Source: Mycobacterium sp. 4858 (GTDB taxonomy: Bacteria > Actinomycetota > Actinomycetes > Mycobacteriales > Mycobacteriaceae). From it: DNA of 64,000 nucleotides. The stretch's first letter is position 1; the number at the start of each line of letters is the position of its first letter. The translations under genes were made by a program, and so were the position numbers. The notes below the pieces were generated by a model. That model saw only the letters and a program-made list of their open reading frames with translations. It had not been told where the DNA came from and searched no databases. Of the stretch, positions 49,616 through 58,639 are shown one piece after another. Where the stretch lies: contig NZ_LT968776.1 of assembly GCF_900240975.1 (NCBI RefSeq), positions 1,550,001-1,614,000 of the forward strand, given 5' to 3'.

Positions 49616-51007
49616 ATGATTGCGACGCAGCCCTCGCCCGGCGCGGATGTGGACGCTGGTGCCGGCCGGGTGATGGTGGTGGCGATCATGGCGTCGATGG
49701 TCGCCTTTCTCGACAGCACCGTCGTGAACGTGGCACTGCCGGCGACCGAACGCGAGCTCGGCGGGGGCATGTGTCTCCAGCAATGGGTGGTGGACGGTTA
49801 TCTGCTGGCGCTGGCCGCCACGATCCTGCCCGGGGGTGCCATCGCGGATCTGTTCGGCCGGGTCCAGGTGATGCGGTTCGGGCTGGTGGCCTTCGGGGCG
49901 GGCTCGGCGGTGGCGGCCACGGCCACGTCGCCGGGCATGCTGATCGCCGGACGCCTCGTCCAGGGTCTCGGTGCGGCATTCTTGGTGCCCGGATCGCTGG
50001 CGCTCATCAATTCCGCGTTCGATCCCGCACACCGCTCCGCGGCCGTGGGCTCGTGGACGGCATGGACCGGAACCGCCTTCGCGCTGGGCCCGCTGTTGGG
50101 CGGCCTGGCGGTCGACCTGCTGGGCTGGCGATGGATCTACGCCCTGTCGGCGATCCCTATGATCGCCGCCTTCGCTTTGACGTATCGCTTACGCGCCGTG
50201 GAGGTTCCGGGAGCGCCCGGGCGCTCCCGTCTCGACGTCGCCGGGGCGGCGTTGTCGGCCGTCGGTTTGACCGCCACCGTGTATGCGCTCATCGAAGCGG
50301 GCAGGCACGGATGGCACCCGCAGCTCGTCGCGGCACTGGCGATCGGCGCTGCGGCGCTGCTGGCGTTCGTGGGTTGGCAGCGCCGTGCCCGTCACCCGCT
50401 GGTGCCGCTCGGCCTTTTCGCCAACCGCGACTTCGCGGGCGCCAATCTGACCACCGCCTTCGTGTACGGCGCCCTCACGATGGGGTCGCTTGCGGTGTCC
50501 CTCTACACCCAGGAGGTCGCCGGCTATTGTGCGACGGTCGCGGGACTGGTGACCTTGCCCAGCCCCCTGCTGTCGTTTCTCTTCGCCAAGCGGGTCGGCG
50601 GCCTGGCGGCGCGGATCGGTGCCCGGGTCTTCCTGGCGACGGGCCCGGTCGTCGCCGGGGCCGGGTTGCTGCTCATCCGCCCCGCCGCCCACGGGTTCAA
50701 CGTCCTGACCCACCTGCTGCCCGGGATGGTCGTGCTCGCCCTCGGCATGGTGCTCACCAGTACGCCGCTGACCGCGCTGAATCTGTCCTCCGTCAACCCG
50801 GCCAACAGCGGAGTGGCCGCGGCCGTCCAGAACGCGGTCGGCCGGACGTCGGCGCTGACGTCGGTGGCATGCGTCGGACTGATCGCCACCGGCACACTCA
50901 CCGACGCCAGCTTCGCCCGGCTGCTGCGGGATGCCGCGGCGCTCTTCTTCATCGGCGCCTTGGTCAGCGGCTTCTCCGTCGGCAAGGCGCGCAACCGCGC
51001 GGTGTGA
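49616..51007 (+). CDS. MFS drug transporter, DHA2 (EmrB/QacA) type
   Basis: A 463-residue exporter with about 13-14 membrane helices. Motif C-like VPGSLALINSAF and the DHA2 marker FLDSTVVNVALPATERELG (about 29-47) near helix 1 are present, as is a D-x-F-G-R motif A (ADLFGRVQVMR) between helices 2 and 3. ATG 49616 has only a weak ribosome-binding site, so another start is possible. It follows the START-like gene in the same direction and is probably regulated by the same TetR. Drug specificity cannot be inferred. Confidence 0.9.
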   Translation: MIATQPSPGADVDAGAGRVMVVAIMASMVAFLDSTVVNVALPATERELGGGMCLQQWVVDGYLLALAATILPGGAIADLFGRVQVMRFGLVAFGAGSAVAATATSPGMLIAGRLVQGLGAAFLVPGSLALINSAFDPAHRSAAVGSWTAWTGTAFALGPLLGGLAVDLLGWRWIYALSAIPMIAAFALTYRLRAVEVPGAPGRSRLDVAGAALSAVGLTATVYALIEAGRHGWHPQLVAALAIGAAALLAFVGWQRRARHPLVPLGLFANRDFAGANLTTAFVYGALTMGSLAVSLYTQEVAGYCATVAGLVTLPSPLLSFLFAKRVGGLAARIGARVFLATGPVVAGAGLLLIRPAAHGFNVLTHLLPGMVVLALGMVLTSTPLTALNLSSVNPANSGVAAAVQNAVGRTSALTSVACVGLIATGTLTDASFARLLRDAAALFFIGALVSGFSVGKARNRAV

Positions 51008-51036
51008 TCCGTGCCGCTGTGGCAGCCTATAGCGGC

Positions 51037-51978
51037 ATGACCGAGCATCCGACCGCGCTGCACGTCGTCGACGGCATCGACCTGTCCGGCAAGGTCTGCG
51101 TGATCACCGGCGCGTCGTCCGGGCTGGGGCGCGAGTCGGCCCGGGCGCTGGCGGCGGCCGGCGCGCACGTCGTCCTGGCCGCCCGCAATCCGGCGGCGTT
51201 GGCGGAGGCGTCCCGGTGGATCGCCGCGGAAGTGCCGGGCGCGCGGACCTCGACCGTCGAACTCGACCTGACCGCGTTGGCCGGCGTGCGGGCGGCGGCG
51301 GGCGCCATCGGCGACATCGCCCCGGCCATCGACGTCCTGATGAACAACGCCGGGGTGATGTTCACGCCGTTCGGCAGGACGAGCGATGGCTTCGAGATGC
51401 AGATGGGCACCAACCATTTCGGGCACTTCGAGCTGACCCGGCTCCTGGTTCCGCAGCTCGCCGCCGCCGGCCGGGCTCACGGTCAGGCCCGGATCGTCAA
51501 CCTGTCGTCCGCGGGCCACGTGCTGGGCGACGTGGACTTCGACGATCCGCACTGGGACACGCGAGAATACGACAAGTTCGCCGCCTACGGCGCGTCGAAG
51601 ACGGCGAACATCCTGCACGCCGTGGCAGCCGATCGCCGCCTGCGCGACAAGGGAATTCGCGCGTATGCCGTGCATCCCGGCACCGTGGCCACGTCGCTGG
51701 CGCGGCACATGTCCCGGGAGGACTTCGCGCGGCTGCGCAAACCGACGGGCGAGCGGCTGGACGTCATCACGCCCGACCGCGGCGCGGCCACCCAGGTGTG
51801 GGCGGCCGTCAGCCCGGGGCTGGCCGGCCGCGGTGGGCTGTATCTCGAAGACTGTCGGGTCAGCGACAACGCGACGCCATACGCCCGCGACGAGCGGCGC
51901 GCGGAGCGGTGGTGGGAGCTGTCCGAGGAGATCACGGCTCGGGCAGCGGGGTCCACTCGCGGGACAGCCGCGACGTGA
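51037..51978 (+). CDS. Short-chain dehydrogenase, Rv0439c-type
   Basis: A 313-residue SDR with TGASSGLGRESA (24-35), NNAGVMFTPFGR, the catalytic Ser in VNLSSAGHVLG and YGASKTANIL. It resembles the SDR at 38658-39572 (both have D-G-F-E-M-Q and the N-H-x-G-H-F segment), so this window carries two paralogues of the type. It overlaps the enoyl-CoA hydratase on the other strand by 47 bp at the 3' ends. Substrate unknown. Confidence 0.88.
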   Translation: MTEHPTALHVVDGIDLSGKVCVITGASSGLGRESARALAAAGAHVVLAARNPAALAEASRWIAAEVPGARTSTVELDLTALAGVRAAAGAIGDIAPAIDVLMNNAGVMFTPFGRTSDGFEMQMGTNHFGHFELTRLLVPQLAAAGRAHGQARIVNLSSAGHVLGDVDFDDPHWDTREYDKFAAYGASKTANILHAVAADRRLRDKGIRAYAVHPGTVATSLARHMSREDFARLRKPTGERLDVITPDRGAATQVWAAVSPGLAGRGGLYLEDCRVSDNATPYARDERRAERWWELSEEITARAAGSTRGTAAT

Positions 51979-52744
51979 ACGACGGGGACCTGCGCTCGAG
52001 GAACGCGGCCACCCCCTCGCGCGCGTCGGCGCCGCCCATCACCCGATGGTGTAGCCGCGTTTCCAGCGCGGCGACCTGCCGCGGGCTGTAGTGGTTGATC
52101 GCGGTGTCCCACAGCAGCCGCTTGCACAGCGCCGCCGACATCGGCGCGACGTTGACCGCGATGTCGCGGGCCAGCTCGACCGCGTGGTCGAGCACCTGGT
52201 CGGCCGGCAGGGCGCGGTTGGCGATGCCGAGCGCCACCGCCTCGGCCCCGCCGAAGGTCCGCCCGGTGAGCAGGATGTCCGCGGCCACCCCCAGCGTGGT
52301 CAGCTGCGCCAGCGTCCAGTGCGACATGCAATCGGGCAGCACGCCCCGGCGCACCTGCACCACACCGTATTTGGCGTCCTCGGCGACGATGCGCAGGTCC
52401 GCCTGCAAGGCGATGGTCAGCCCGATGCCGATGGCGTGGCCGTTGACGGCCGCGATCACCGGCTTGCGCAGCTCGAACGCGGCGGGGGTGATCGGTGACG
52501 CCGAGAACCCATCGGCCGGGGCGCCGAACGGCTCGGCGTCGCCGGAGAAGTCCGCCCCGGCGCAGAAGGCGTCGCCCGCCCCGGTCACGACGATGGCCCG
52601 GACGTCGTCGTCGCCGTCGCAGTCGTAGTACGCGCGGCTCAGCAGCGCGCCCATGTCGGCGGTGTAGGCGTTGCGCCGCTCGGGCCGATTGAGCGTGAGC
52701 ACCGCCACGCCCGCGTCGACGTCGACCGTCACGTCGGGGCTCAT
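51932..52744 (-). CDS. Enoyl-CoA hydratase/isomerase family protein
   Basis: A 270-residue crotonase-fold protein. The oxyanion-hole segments are TGAGDAFCAGADFSG (about 54-68) and AAVNGHAIGIGLTIAL (about 98-113). The usual catalytic Glu positions are occupied by other residues in part, so isomerase or another activity is possible. Its ATG overlaps the TGA of the upstream LLM oxidoreductase gene (ATGA), so these two work together, perhaps in degradation of a lipid or steroid-like CoA ester. Confidence 0.88.
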   Translation of the reverse strand: MSPDVTVDVDAGVAVLTLNRPERRNAYTADMGALLSRAYYDCDGDDDVRAIVVTGAGDAFCAGADFSGDAEPFGAPADGFSASPITPAAFELRKPVIAAVNGHAIGIGLTIALQADLRIVAEDAKYGVVQVRRGVLPDCMSHWTLAQLTTLGVAADILLTGRTFGGAEAVALGIANRALPADQVLDHAVELARDIAVNVAPMSAALCKRLLWDTAINHYSPRQVAALETRLHHRVMGGADAREGVAAFLERRSPSFTSRLSREWTPLPEP

Positions 52745-53763
52745 CGCAGGACGGGTGTCCGGTGCAGGGCGCCGATCAGGTCGGCGATGTCCGCGGCGCG
52801 CGGCGTGTAGCCCGGGAAGTAGCAGCACACCTCCGCGGCGTGCTCGGAGAACCGGGCGGCTATCTGCTGCGCGCATTCCTCGGGGCTTCCCACGATCCCG
52901 ATCCGCGCCACCACCTCGTCGCCGATCAGGCGGCGCATCTCGGCGAACCGCCCCTGCTTGGACAGGGCGTTCAGCTCGGGATGGATGTCGGCCCACCCCT
53001 CGGCCTCCAGCACGGGCAGGTAGGCCGGGGTGGAGCCGTAGAACGAAATCAGCGCCGCCACACCGTCGATCGCGGCCGCCAGGTCGGCCTCGTCGCGGCC
53101 GACGGCGACCATCGCCTGGGCGATGATCTGGAATCCGTTCCAGGTCCGGCCCGCGCGGCGCAGCCCCTCGGCGACCGCCGGGACGGTGCGCTCGGCGAAG
53201 TGGCGGGCGCTGTTGAACGGCATCACCAGCAGCCCGTCGGCGACCTCGGCCGCGGTGCGCGTCATCACCGGGCCCAACGCGCCCAGCAGCACCGGCGGCG
53301 GCCCGAACGGGTTGGGCCCGGGATTGAAGTTGGGCGCCATGATGGTGTGGGTGAAGAATTCGCCGCGAAAGTCCAGGCGGCCCTGGCCTTCCCACGCCGC
53401 GAAGATGGCCTTGATCGCGCGCACGGTCTCGGCCATCAGCGCCGCCGGCCTTCCCCACCTGCTGCCGTAACGCTTTTCGATGTGGGCCTTCACCTGCGAC
53501 CCGAGCCCGAGCCGGAACCGGCCACCGCTGTACAGCTGCAGGTCGTAGGCGGCGTGGGCCAGATGCAGCGGGCTGCGGGGCGGGGCGATCGCCACGTTGG
53601 TCATCAGATCGAGGTCGGTCGCGCCGGCGGCGATGAGCAGGGGGAAGAAGACGTCGTGCTGGCCCTCGAAGGTGAACAGGCCGTCCGCGCCCGTCGCGGC
53701 GACGTCGGCGGCGCTCGCCGCGGCATCCACCGGTGAACCGTTGACCTGCAGCTGCACCTTCAT
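52741..53763 (-). CDS. LLM-class F420-dependent oxidoreductase
   Basis: A 340-residue luciferase-like TIM-barrel protein. FEGQHDVFFPLLIAAGAT (about 33-50), RFRLGLGSQVKAHIEKRYG (about 82-100) and PVLLGALGPVMTRTAAEVADG are signatures of mycobacterial F420-dependent LLM proteins of the TIGR03617 type. The cofactor is predicted F420 rather than FMN. It leads a two-gene operon with the enoyl-CoA hydratase; the substrate is unknown. Confidence 0.9.
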   Translation of the reverse strand: MKVQLQVNGSPVDAAASAADVAATGADGLFTFEGQHDVFFPLLIAAGATDLDLMTNVAIAPPRSPLHLAHAAYDLQLYSGGRFRLGLGSQVKAHIEKRYGSRWGRPAALMAETVRAIKAIFAAWEGQGRLDFRGEFFTHTIMAPNFNPGPNPFGPPPVLLGALGPVMTRTAAEVADGLLVMPFNSARHFAERTVPAVAEGLRRAGRTWNGFQIIAQAMVAVGRDEADLAAAIDGVAALISFYGSTPAYLPVLEAEGWADIHPELNALSKQGRFAEMRRLIGDEVVARIGIVGSPEECAQQIAARFSEHAAEVCCYFPGYTPRAADIADLIGALHRTPVLR

Positions 53764-53794
53764 CGAATCCCCTGTCGCACAGTGTTATTCGGAG

Positions 53795-54433
53795 TTACTC
53801 GGAGAGTTGGAACTCCAACACCTCGGCGACCGCGGCCACCGCCTCGCGGACCGCGACCAGGCGTTCGGCGGCCGACGGCGCCGCCAGCACCGAGTACCGG
53901 TCCGCGGTGCCGATCGGGATGCGAGCCGCCAACTCCCACAACCGTTGGCCGGCGTCGCCGCCGGTGTACTCGCCTAGCAGCGCCTCGCGGTCCGGCAGGC
54001 TCACGCCGCGCGCGTCGGCGATCCGCGCGAACAGGGCCAGCACCCGGTCCTCGACCTCGAGCAGCTGGGCGGGGCTGACCGGATCGCCCTGCTCGTCGGG
54101 CCACAACGTCACGGTCGCCCGCGGGTAGGGATCGTCGGGCAGCCATTCGGAGACCTTGATCCGCTCCCCGGTCCGACAGTGCATCGAGTACCGGCCCGCG
54201 CCGAGCTCGACGCATTCGGTGATTCTGGACAACACCCCGACGTCGCAACGCGATTCGCCGCCACCGACCTCGCGGCCCCGGGCGATCAGCACCACGCCGA
54301 ACGGATCCCCGGCGTCCAGGCAGTGTCGGACCAGCGCGGCGTAGCGCGGTTCGAAGATCCGCAACGGCAGGTCCTCGTCGGGCAGCAGCGCCGACTCCAG
54401 CGGGAACATCGCCAACTCGAGGGGTTCGAACAT
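53795..54433 (-). CDS. LON substrate-binding domain protein (Rv0434-like)
   Basis: A 212-residue protein consisting of the N-terminal domain of Lon protease without ATPase or peptidase parts. The beginning LELAMFPLESALLPDEDLPLRIFEPRY (about residues 5-31) is the family signature; a helical tail follows. It might bind unfolded proteins or act as an adaptor. Its ATG shares one base with the stop of the YbdK gene (TGATG), so it is translated in coupling with that gene. Confidence 0.9.
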   Translation of the reverse strand: MFEPLELAMFPLESALLPDEDLPLRIFEPRYAALVRHCLDAGDPFGVVLIARGREVGGGESRCDVGVLSRITECVELGAGRYSMHCRTGERIKVSEWLPDDPYPRATVTLWPDEQGDPVSPAQLLEVEDRVLALFARIADARGVSLPDREALLGEYTGGDAGQRLWELAARIPIGTADRYSVLAAPSAAERLVAVREAVAAVAEVLEFQLSE

Positions 54434-55563
54434 CAGATTTCCAACTCGGCCACCAGCGCGTCGACGACGGCGCGCAGGTCACCGTCGTGCTCCTCGGCGA
54501 CCCGGCGCTGCCGCTGATACGAGGCGCCGCGCCTGGGGATCTCGGCGACGGCGGCCAGCTCGTCGACGCAGTCCAGCGACTTGGCGACGGGCTCCAGCTG
54601 GTTCAGCACGTCGTCGAGATCCTCGGTGACCAGCCGCTCGTTGCTGTCGGCGTCCTGGATGATGATCGCGTCCAGGCCGTAGCGGGCGGCGCGCCACTTG
54701 TTCTCCTGGTTGTGCCAGGGCGGCATGGTCGGCAACGTCTCGTCGGCCTCCAGCCTGCGGTCCAGGTCGACCACCAGGCAATGCGTCAACGCGACCAGCG
54801 CGCCCAGCTCGCGCAGGTTGGACACGCCGTCGCACACCCGCACCTCGATTGTGCCCAGGTGCGGCGAAGGCCTGATGTCCCAACGGACTTCGTCGACGTG
54901 ATCGATGATGCCGGTCTTCTTCTGGTCGTAGACGAACCCCTCGAACTCCGCCCAGGTCTGGAACTGGAACGGCAGGCCGGCGGTGGGCAACTGCTGGAAC
55001 ATCATCGCGCGGTTGCTGGCATAGCCGGTGTCCACACCGGTCCACCACGGCGAGGACGCCGACAGCGCCAACAGGTGCGGGTAGTACTTCAGCAGCGACG
55101 TCATGATCGGCATCACCTTGTGCGCCGAGGAGATTCCGACGTGCACGTGCACGCCCCAGATCAACATCTGCCGCCCCCACCACTGGGTGCGTTTGATCAG
55201 TTCGGCGTAGCGGGGCGCGTCGGTGAGCTTCTGGGTCGACCACTGCGCGAAGGGGTGGGCGCCGGCGCTCAACAGCTCCATGCCCCGGTCCCGGACGATC
55301 CGGTGTGCGGGTCCCAGGGTCTCCCGCAGATCCTCCATCGCCTCCCCGGTGGAATTGCACACCCCGCTGACCACTTCGACCGTGTTGCGCAGCAACTCCT
55401 TGTGCACGCGCGGGTTTTCGCCGATCTCGGCGATCACCGCCGTGGCTTCGTTGCTCAGGTCACGGGTCTGCGCGTCGACGAGCGCGAACTCCCACTCCAC
55501 CCCCAGGGTCGGCCGCGGTGAACGGGCGAAATCGATGCGCGCGTTCTGCCTGTTAGCCGGCAC
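54433..55563 (-). CDS. Carboxylate-amine ligase YbdK-like (Rv0433-like)
   Basis: A 376-residue member of the glutamate-cysteine ligase 2 family. [11 protein letters not shown] (about 20-30), [11 protein letters not shown] (about 138-148) and [15 protein letters not shown] carry the conserved ATP/substrate residues. In E. coli YbdK shows weak gamma-glutamylcysteine ligase activity; mycobacteria use mycothiol, so another amide-forming reaction is likely. GTG 55563 lies inside the last bases of sodC (11-nt overlap), making sodC, this gene and the LON gene one operon. Confidence 0.9.
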   Translation of the reverse strand: MPANRQNARIDFARSPRPTLGVEWEFALVDAQTRDLSNEATAVIAEIGENPRVHKELLRNTVEVVSGVCNSTGEAMEDLRETLGPAHRIVRDRGMELLSAGAHPFAQWSTQKLTDAPRYAELIKRTQWWGRQMLIWGVHVHVGISSAHKVMPIMTSLLKYYPHLLALSASSPWWTGVDTGYASNRAMMFQQLPTAGLPFQFQTWAEFEGFVYDQKKTGIIDHVDEVRWDIRPSPHLGTIEVRVCDGVSNLRELGALVALTHCLVVDLDRRLEADETLPTMPPWHNQENKWRAARYGLDAIIIQDADSNERLVTEDLDDVLNQLEPVAKSLDCVDELAAVAEIPRRGASYQRQRRVAEEHDGDLRAVVDALVAELEI

Positions 55564-56272
55564 CGATCACACCGCACGCGACCCGCTTGCCGGCGTCACC
55601 GGTGCTCATTGTCGTCTGGTCGGGCCCCGGGGTGCCGTTGCTCTGGTTGTACCGCTCCGGCGGGATGTTGGCGAAGTTGTCGGCGCCCGCATGAATGATG
55701 ATCGCGGTCTTTTCGCCGGTGAGCAGGTCGTCCATGGCGAACGCGTCCGTGGTGGTCATCAACACCCCGGACCCGTCCTTGCGCACCTGCAGCGAGGTCA
55801 GGTCGCCGCTGGCGGGTTCGGCGGTGTGGCCGGGCGTTTGGAAGTGCCCTCCGGCGGACAGGAAATCGCCGGGCGCGCCGCCGGTGGGGGCGACGGAATT
55901 GGGCTCACACTTTCCGGTCTTGTGGATGTGCACCCCGTGGAATCCCGGCGTCAGCACCCCGTTGCCCGTCGTCTCGATGGTCACGGTGGCGTAGCCGTTG
56001 TTGAACTGGAACGTCGCGGTCGCGACCTCGGTGCCGTCGGGCGCCTTCAGGTGGGTGGTGATGTTCTTGCCCGCCGCGGCGGCGACGGGCCCGCCCTCCG
56101 GTAGCGGGGTTCCGGTCGGTGCCGGCGATCCGGTCCAGACGGCCGGCGTGGTGCCCGGTGAGGTCGAGGCGTGCTGAGGCGATGAGCACGCCCCCAGCAG
56201 CGCGGCGCACGTGGCTGCGGAGAGCGCGGAAACGGTGACGGCGGCAGTGCGGTGACCAGCAAACGGAGGCAT
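55553..56272 (-). CDS. sodC: Cu/Zn superoxide dismutase lipoprotein SodC
   Basis: A surface-anchored enzyme that destroys superoxide from host phagocytes. The 239 residues start with a lipoprotein signal peptide; the lipobox is LLGAC with C29. After a Pro/Ser/Thr-rich linker, [22 protein letters not shown] and IIHAGADNF hold the copper and zinc ligands, and the two cysteines (TGKC and VACGV) form the structural disulfide. TAGGCT (56284-56279) lies six bases before the ATG, suggesting a leaderless transcript. Confidence 0.96.
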   Translation of the reverse strand: MPPFAGHRTAAVTVSALSAATCAALLGACSSPQHASTSPGTTPAVWTGSPAPTGTPLPEGGPVAAAAGKNITTHLKAPDGTEVATATFQFNNGYATVTIETTGNGVLTPGFHGVHIHKTGKCEPNSVAPTGGAPGDFLSAGGHFQTPGHTAEPASGDLTSLQVRKDGSGVLMTTTDAFAMDDLLTGEKTAIIIHAGADNFANIPPERYNQSNGTPGPDQTTMSTGDAGKRVACGVIGAG

Positions 56273-56296
56273 AGCGGAAGCCTAGCCGCTCAAGCC

Positions 56297-56773
56297 TCAG
56301 CCCGTAACGAGCACGATGACGCCCGGCGGTTGGCCGGCCAGCGCGGGGATGCGCGGTTCGACCGGCGCGCCCAGGCTCTTGCCGACCGCATCGGCGGTCG
56401 CGTGCTCGTCGTCGGCGTCGGTGTAATAAACCGTGGTGGCCGACACGTCGGGCACGGTCATGTTGTCGACCTTGGTGACGTTGAAACCGGCGGTGGTGAG
56501 CTGGTCCTTGGTGCGGGCTCCGACGCCCTCTTTCGTCGAGATGTTGTAGATCTGCACCTCGGCGTGGTTCCCCGCGGGCTTAGCGCTCGTCGACGTGGGC
56601 GACGCGCTGGTGCTGGTGGACGTGGAGGCCGCCGACGCCGAGTCGTCCTCGGAGCTGCCGGACGAGCCCAGCGCCTGCCAACCGAGCAACAGGAAAATGA
56701 CCCCCAGGAACAACAGCACCATCACCATCGCCCGCAGGGGAAGCCCGGTGGAGTCGGGGACTCGCTCTTTCAT
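56297..56773 (-). CDS. virR: VirR, LytR_C-domain envelope protein (Rv0431-like)
   Basis: A 158-residue membrane-anchored protein: a short cytoplasmic start, one membrane helix (AMVMVLLFLGVIFLLLGW, about 15-32), a Ser/Thr-rich linker and a LytR_C domain (VQIYNISTKEGVGARTKDQL...). The M. tuberculosis orthologue VirR limits release of membrane vesicles and binds Lcp proteins in cell-wall assembly (family knowledge). ATG 56773 is preferred to a GTG three codons earlier. It is followed by sodC after 24 bp and preceded by the DUF3263 gene after 18 bp, so all three are probably cotranscribed. Confidence 0.92.
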   Translation of the reverse strand: MKERVPDSTGLPLRAMVMVLLFLGVIFLLLGWQALGSSGSSEDDSASAASTSTSTSASPTSTSAKPAGNHAEVQIYNISTKEGVGARTKDQLTTAGFNVTKVDNMTVPDVSATTVYYTDADDEHATADAVGKSLGAPVEPRIPALAGQPPGVIVLVTG

Positions 56774-56791
56774 CGAGCCCACTGTAGCGAG

Positions 56792-57100
56792 TCAGGTCAC
56801 CTCGAAGCCCAGGCGCCGCGCCGCCCGCGCCTTCTGGCGGCTCGCCCGCAGCCGCCGCAACCGCTTCACCAGCATCGGGTCGGCGGCCAGCGCCTCGGGG
56901 CGGTCGACGAGTGCGTTGAGCACCTGGTAGTAGCGCGTCGCCGACATCGAGAACAACTCTTTGATGGCTTCTTCTTTTACGCCCGCAAATTTCCACCACT
57001 GACGTTCGAAGGCGAGGATGTCGTGTTCGCGGCGGGTGAGCCCATCTGCGATCTCGGCATCGTCCCCCGATCGATTTGCCCGCGCCATGGCGCTGTCCAT
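56792..57100 (-). CDS. DUF3263 protein (Rv0430-like)
   Basis: A 102-residue basic protein with the segment LTRREHDILAFERQWWKFAGVKEEAIKELF (about 21-50) and YYQVLNALVDRPEAL, a helix-turn-helix-like arrangement typical of DUF3263. It may be a small DNA-binding protein. It precedes virR, as Rv0430 precedes Rv0431, and is divergent from def. AGGGGAAGC precedes the ATG. Confidence 0.88.
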   Translation of the reverse strand: MDSAMARANRSGDDAEIADGLTRREHDILAFERQWWKFAGVKEEAIKELFSMSATRYYQVLNALVDRPEALAADPMLVKRLRRLRASRQKARAARRLGFEVT

Positions 57101-57252
57101 ATAGCTTCCCCTGGACCCTTCCGGCGAATTCTCAGCTGCTCTAATGACTTGACTTACCTAAGGGCGTGTTTCGGCGAATATTGAACCACGGCCCAAACCC
57201 TCAAGCCGTCATCCAGACCCGCGAGTCGGCCGATTGGCTCAGATTGCCCGCA

Positions 57253-57266
57253 CCGGCGATCGCCGG
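57253..57266. promoter_or_regulatory. 14-bp palindrome in the DUF3263-def intergenic region
   Basis: CCGGCGATCGCCGG is perfectly self-complementary and sits 37 bp before the def start and 153 bp from the DUF3263 start. It could be an operator, but GC-rich palindromes arise often by chance here. Confidence 0.3.
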
Positions 57267-57303
57267 CCCGGACGCGCACGCGCGTGCGGTAGCTTAGCCG
57301 ACC

Positions 57304-57897
57304 ATGGCAGTCGTACCGATCCGGATCGTCGGCGATCCGGTCTTGCACACCCCGACGCAGCCGGTGCCCGTCGGCGCCGACGGTTCCCTGCCGGCCGACC
57401 TGCCGAAGCTGATCGCCGACATGTACGACACCATGGATGCCGCGCACGGAGTCGGCCTGGCCGCCAACCAGATCGGGGTCGGCCTGCGGGTCTTCGTCTA
57501 CGACTGCGCCGACGACCGCGGCCGGACCGACCGCCGCCGCGGCGTGGTCGTCAACCCGGTGCTGGAGACCTCCGAGGTGCCCGAGACCATGCCCGATCCC
57601 GACGCCGACGACGAGGGTTGCCTCTCGGTCCCGGGCGAGTCCTTCCCCACCGGCCGCGCCACCTGGGCGCGGGTCAGGGGTCTGGACGCCGACGGCCGCC
57701 CGGTCGAACTCGAGGGCACCGGCCTGTTCGCGCGCATGCTGCAACACGAGACCGGCCACCTGGACGGGTTTTTGTACCTGGACCGTCTCGTCGGCCGCCA
57801 CGCGCGCAGCGCCAAGCGCGCCGTCAAGGCACACGGGTGGGGCGTTCCCGGCCTGTCCTGGCTGCCCGGTGAAGGGCCGGACCCCTTCGGTCACTGA
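57304..57897 (+). CDS. def: Peptide deformylase
   Basis: The essential metalloenzyme removes the N-terminal formyl group from nascent proteins. All three motifs are present: [10 protein letters not shown] (49-58), EGCLS with C106, and QHETGH with H148, E149 and H152; C106, H148 and H152 bind the metal. The 197 residues match actinobacterial Def. TAGCTT (57290-57295) lies 8 nt before the ATG, suggesting leaderless or very short-leader initiation. It overlaps the GNAT gene by one base (TGATG). Confidence 0.97.
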   Translation: MAVVPIRIVGDPVLHTPTQPVPVGADGSLPADLPKLIADMYDTMDAAHGVGLAANQIGVGLRVFVYDCADDRGRTDRRRGVVVNPVLETSEVPETMPDPDADDEGCLSVPGESFPTGRATWARVRGLDADGRPVELEGTGLFARMLQHETGHLDGFLYLDRLVGRHARSAKRAVKAHGWGVPGLSWLPGEGPDPFGH

Positions 57898-58637
57898 TGT
57901 TCTCGTGGCCGGAACCGGGCACCCGGGTGACGCTTCGCTACCGGCACCCGGAAGGCTCGGTCCCCCCGCTGACCGATGCGGTCGGACACCTGCTGGCGGT
58001 CGGGCCGTCGGTGCGGGTGCGCACCAAGAGCGGCGCGGTCGTGGAGGTGGCGGCCGGCGACGTGGTCGCGCTGCGGGTGCTGACGGACGCGCCGGTCCGC
58101 ACGTCCGAGATCCGGGCTCTCGAGCGCGCGGCCGCCGCCGCGTTGCCCGGCGCGGAACGGGTCTGGCTCGAGGGCTGGCTGCTGCGCGCCGGAGGTGGCG
58201 TCGATTACGCGGTGCCGCTTGATGTTTCGGCGCACAGCCGTACCATCGCGGCGATCGCCGACTGGTATGAGCGGCGCGGCCTGGCGCCGCGGCTGTGCGT
58301 TCCGGATCGCTTGTTGCCGACGCCGCCGGGGCTGAACGCCGAACACACGGAACGCGTTTGGGTGCGCGACCTGCCGGCCTCGGCGCCATCCGAACCCGAC
58401 CCCGACGGCACGCGCTGGGCCGGCCTGTCGGTGACCGGCCCCGCCGACGACCCGGCCACCGCGGCCGCGTGCGAAGCGCTAATGGCCCGGGCGGCGGCGC
58501 GCGGCGCGACTCGCGGGTACCTGGTCCTGCCCGGCACCGACGCCGGCATGATGGCGCTCGCCGAGGCGCTGGGCTTCCGCGCGCACCATCGCCGCCGCTA
58601 TTTTCCGGCCCGCTCGCCGGCCTGGGATACCGTCTAG
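57897..58637 (+). CDS. GNAT acetyltransferase (Rv0428c-like)
   Basis: A 246-residue protein: an SH3-like beta N-terminal part (about 1-60) followed by a GNAT fold (about 70-246) with ERVWLEGWLLRAGGGVDYAV, an acetyl-CoA-binding stretch near AACEALMARAAARGATRGYL and a final ALAEALGFRAHHRRRYF typical of the last beta-alpha-beta unit. It appears shorter than M. tuberculosis Rv0428c (about 300 residues from memory). The acceptor is unknown. It is coupled to def by a one-base overlap and followed by xthA after 2 nt. Confidence 0.88.
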   Translation: MFSWPEPGTRVTLRYRHPEGSVPPLTDAVGHLLAVGPSVRVRTKSGAVVEVAAGDVVALRVLTDAPVRTSEIRALERAAAAALPGAERVWLEGWLLRAGGGVDYAVPLDVSAHSRTIAAIADWYERRGLAPRLCVPDRLLPTPPGLNAEHTERVWVRDLPASAPSEPDPDGTRWAGLSVTGPADDPATAAACEALMARAAARGATRGYLVLPGTDAGMMALAEALGFRAHHRRRYFPARSPAWDTV

Positions 58638-58639
58638 CG

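Noticed and set aside
57253..57266. Strong operator claim for the 14-bp palindrome
   Set aside because: A short GC-rich palindrome is expected by chance in this composition; kept only as a low-confidence site.
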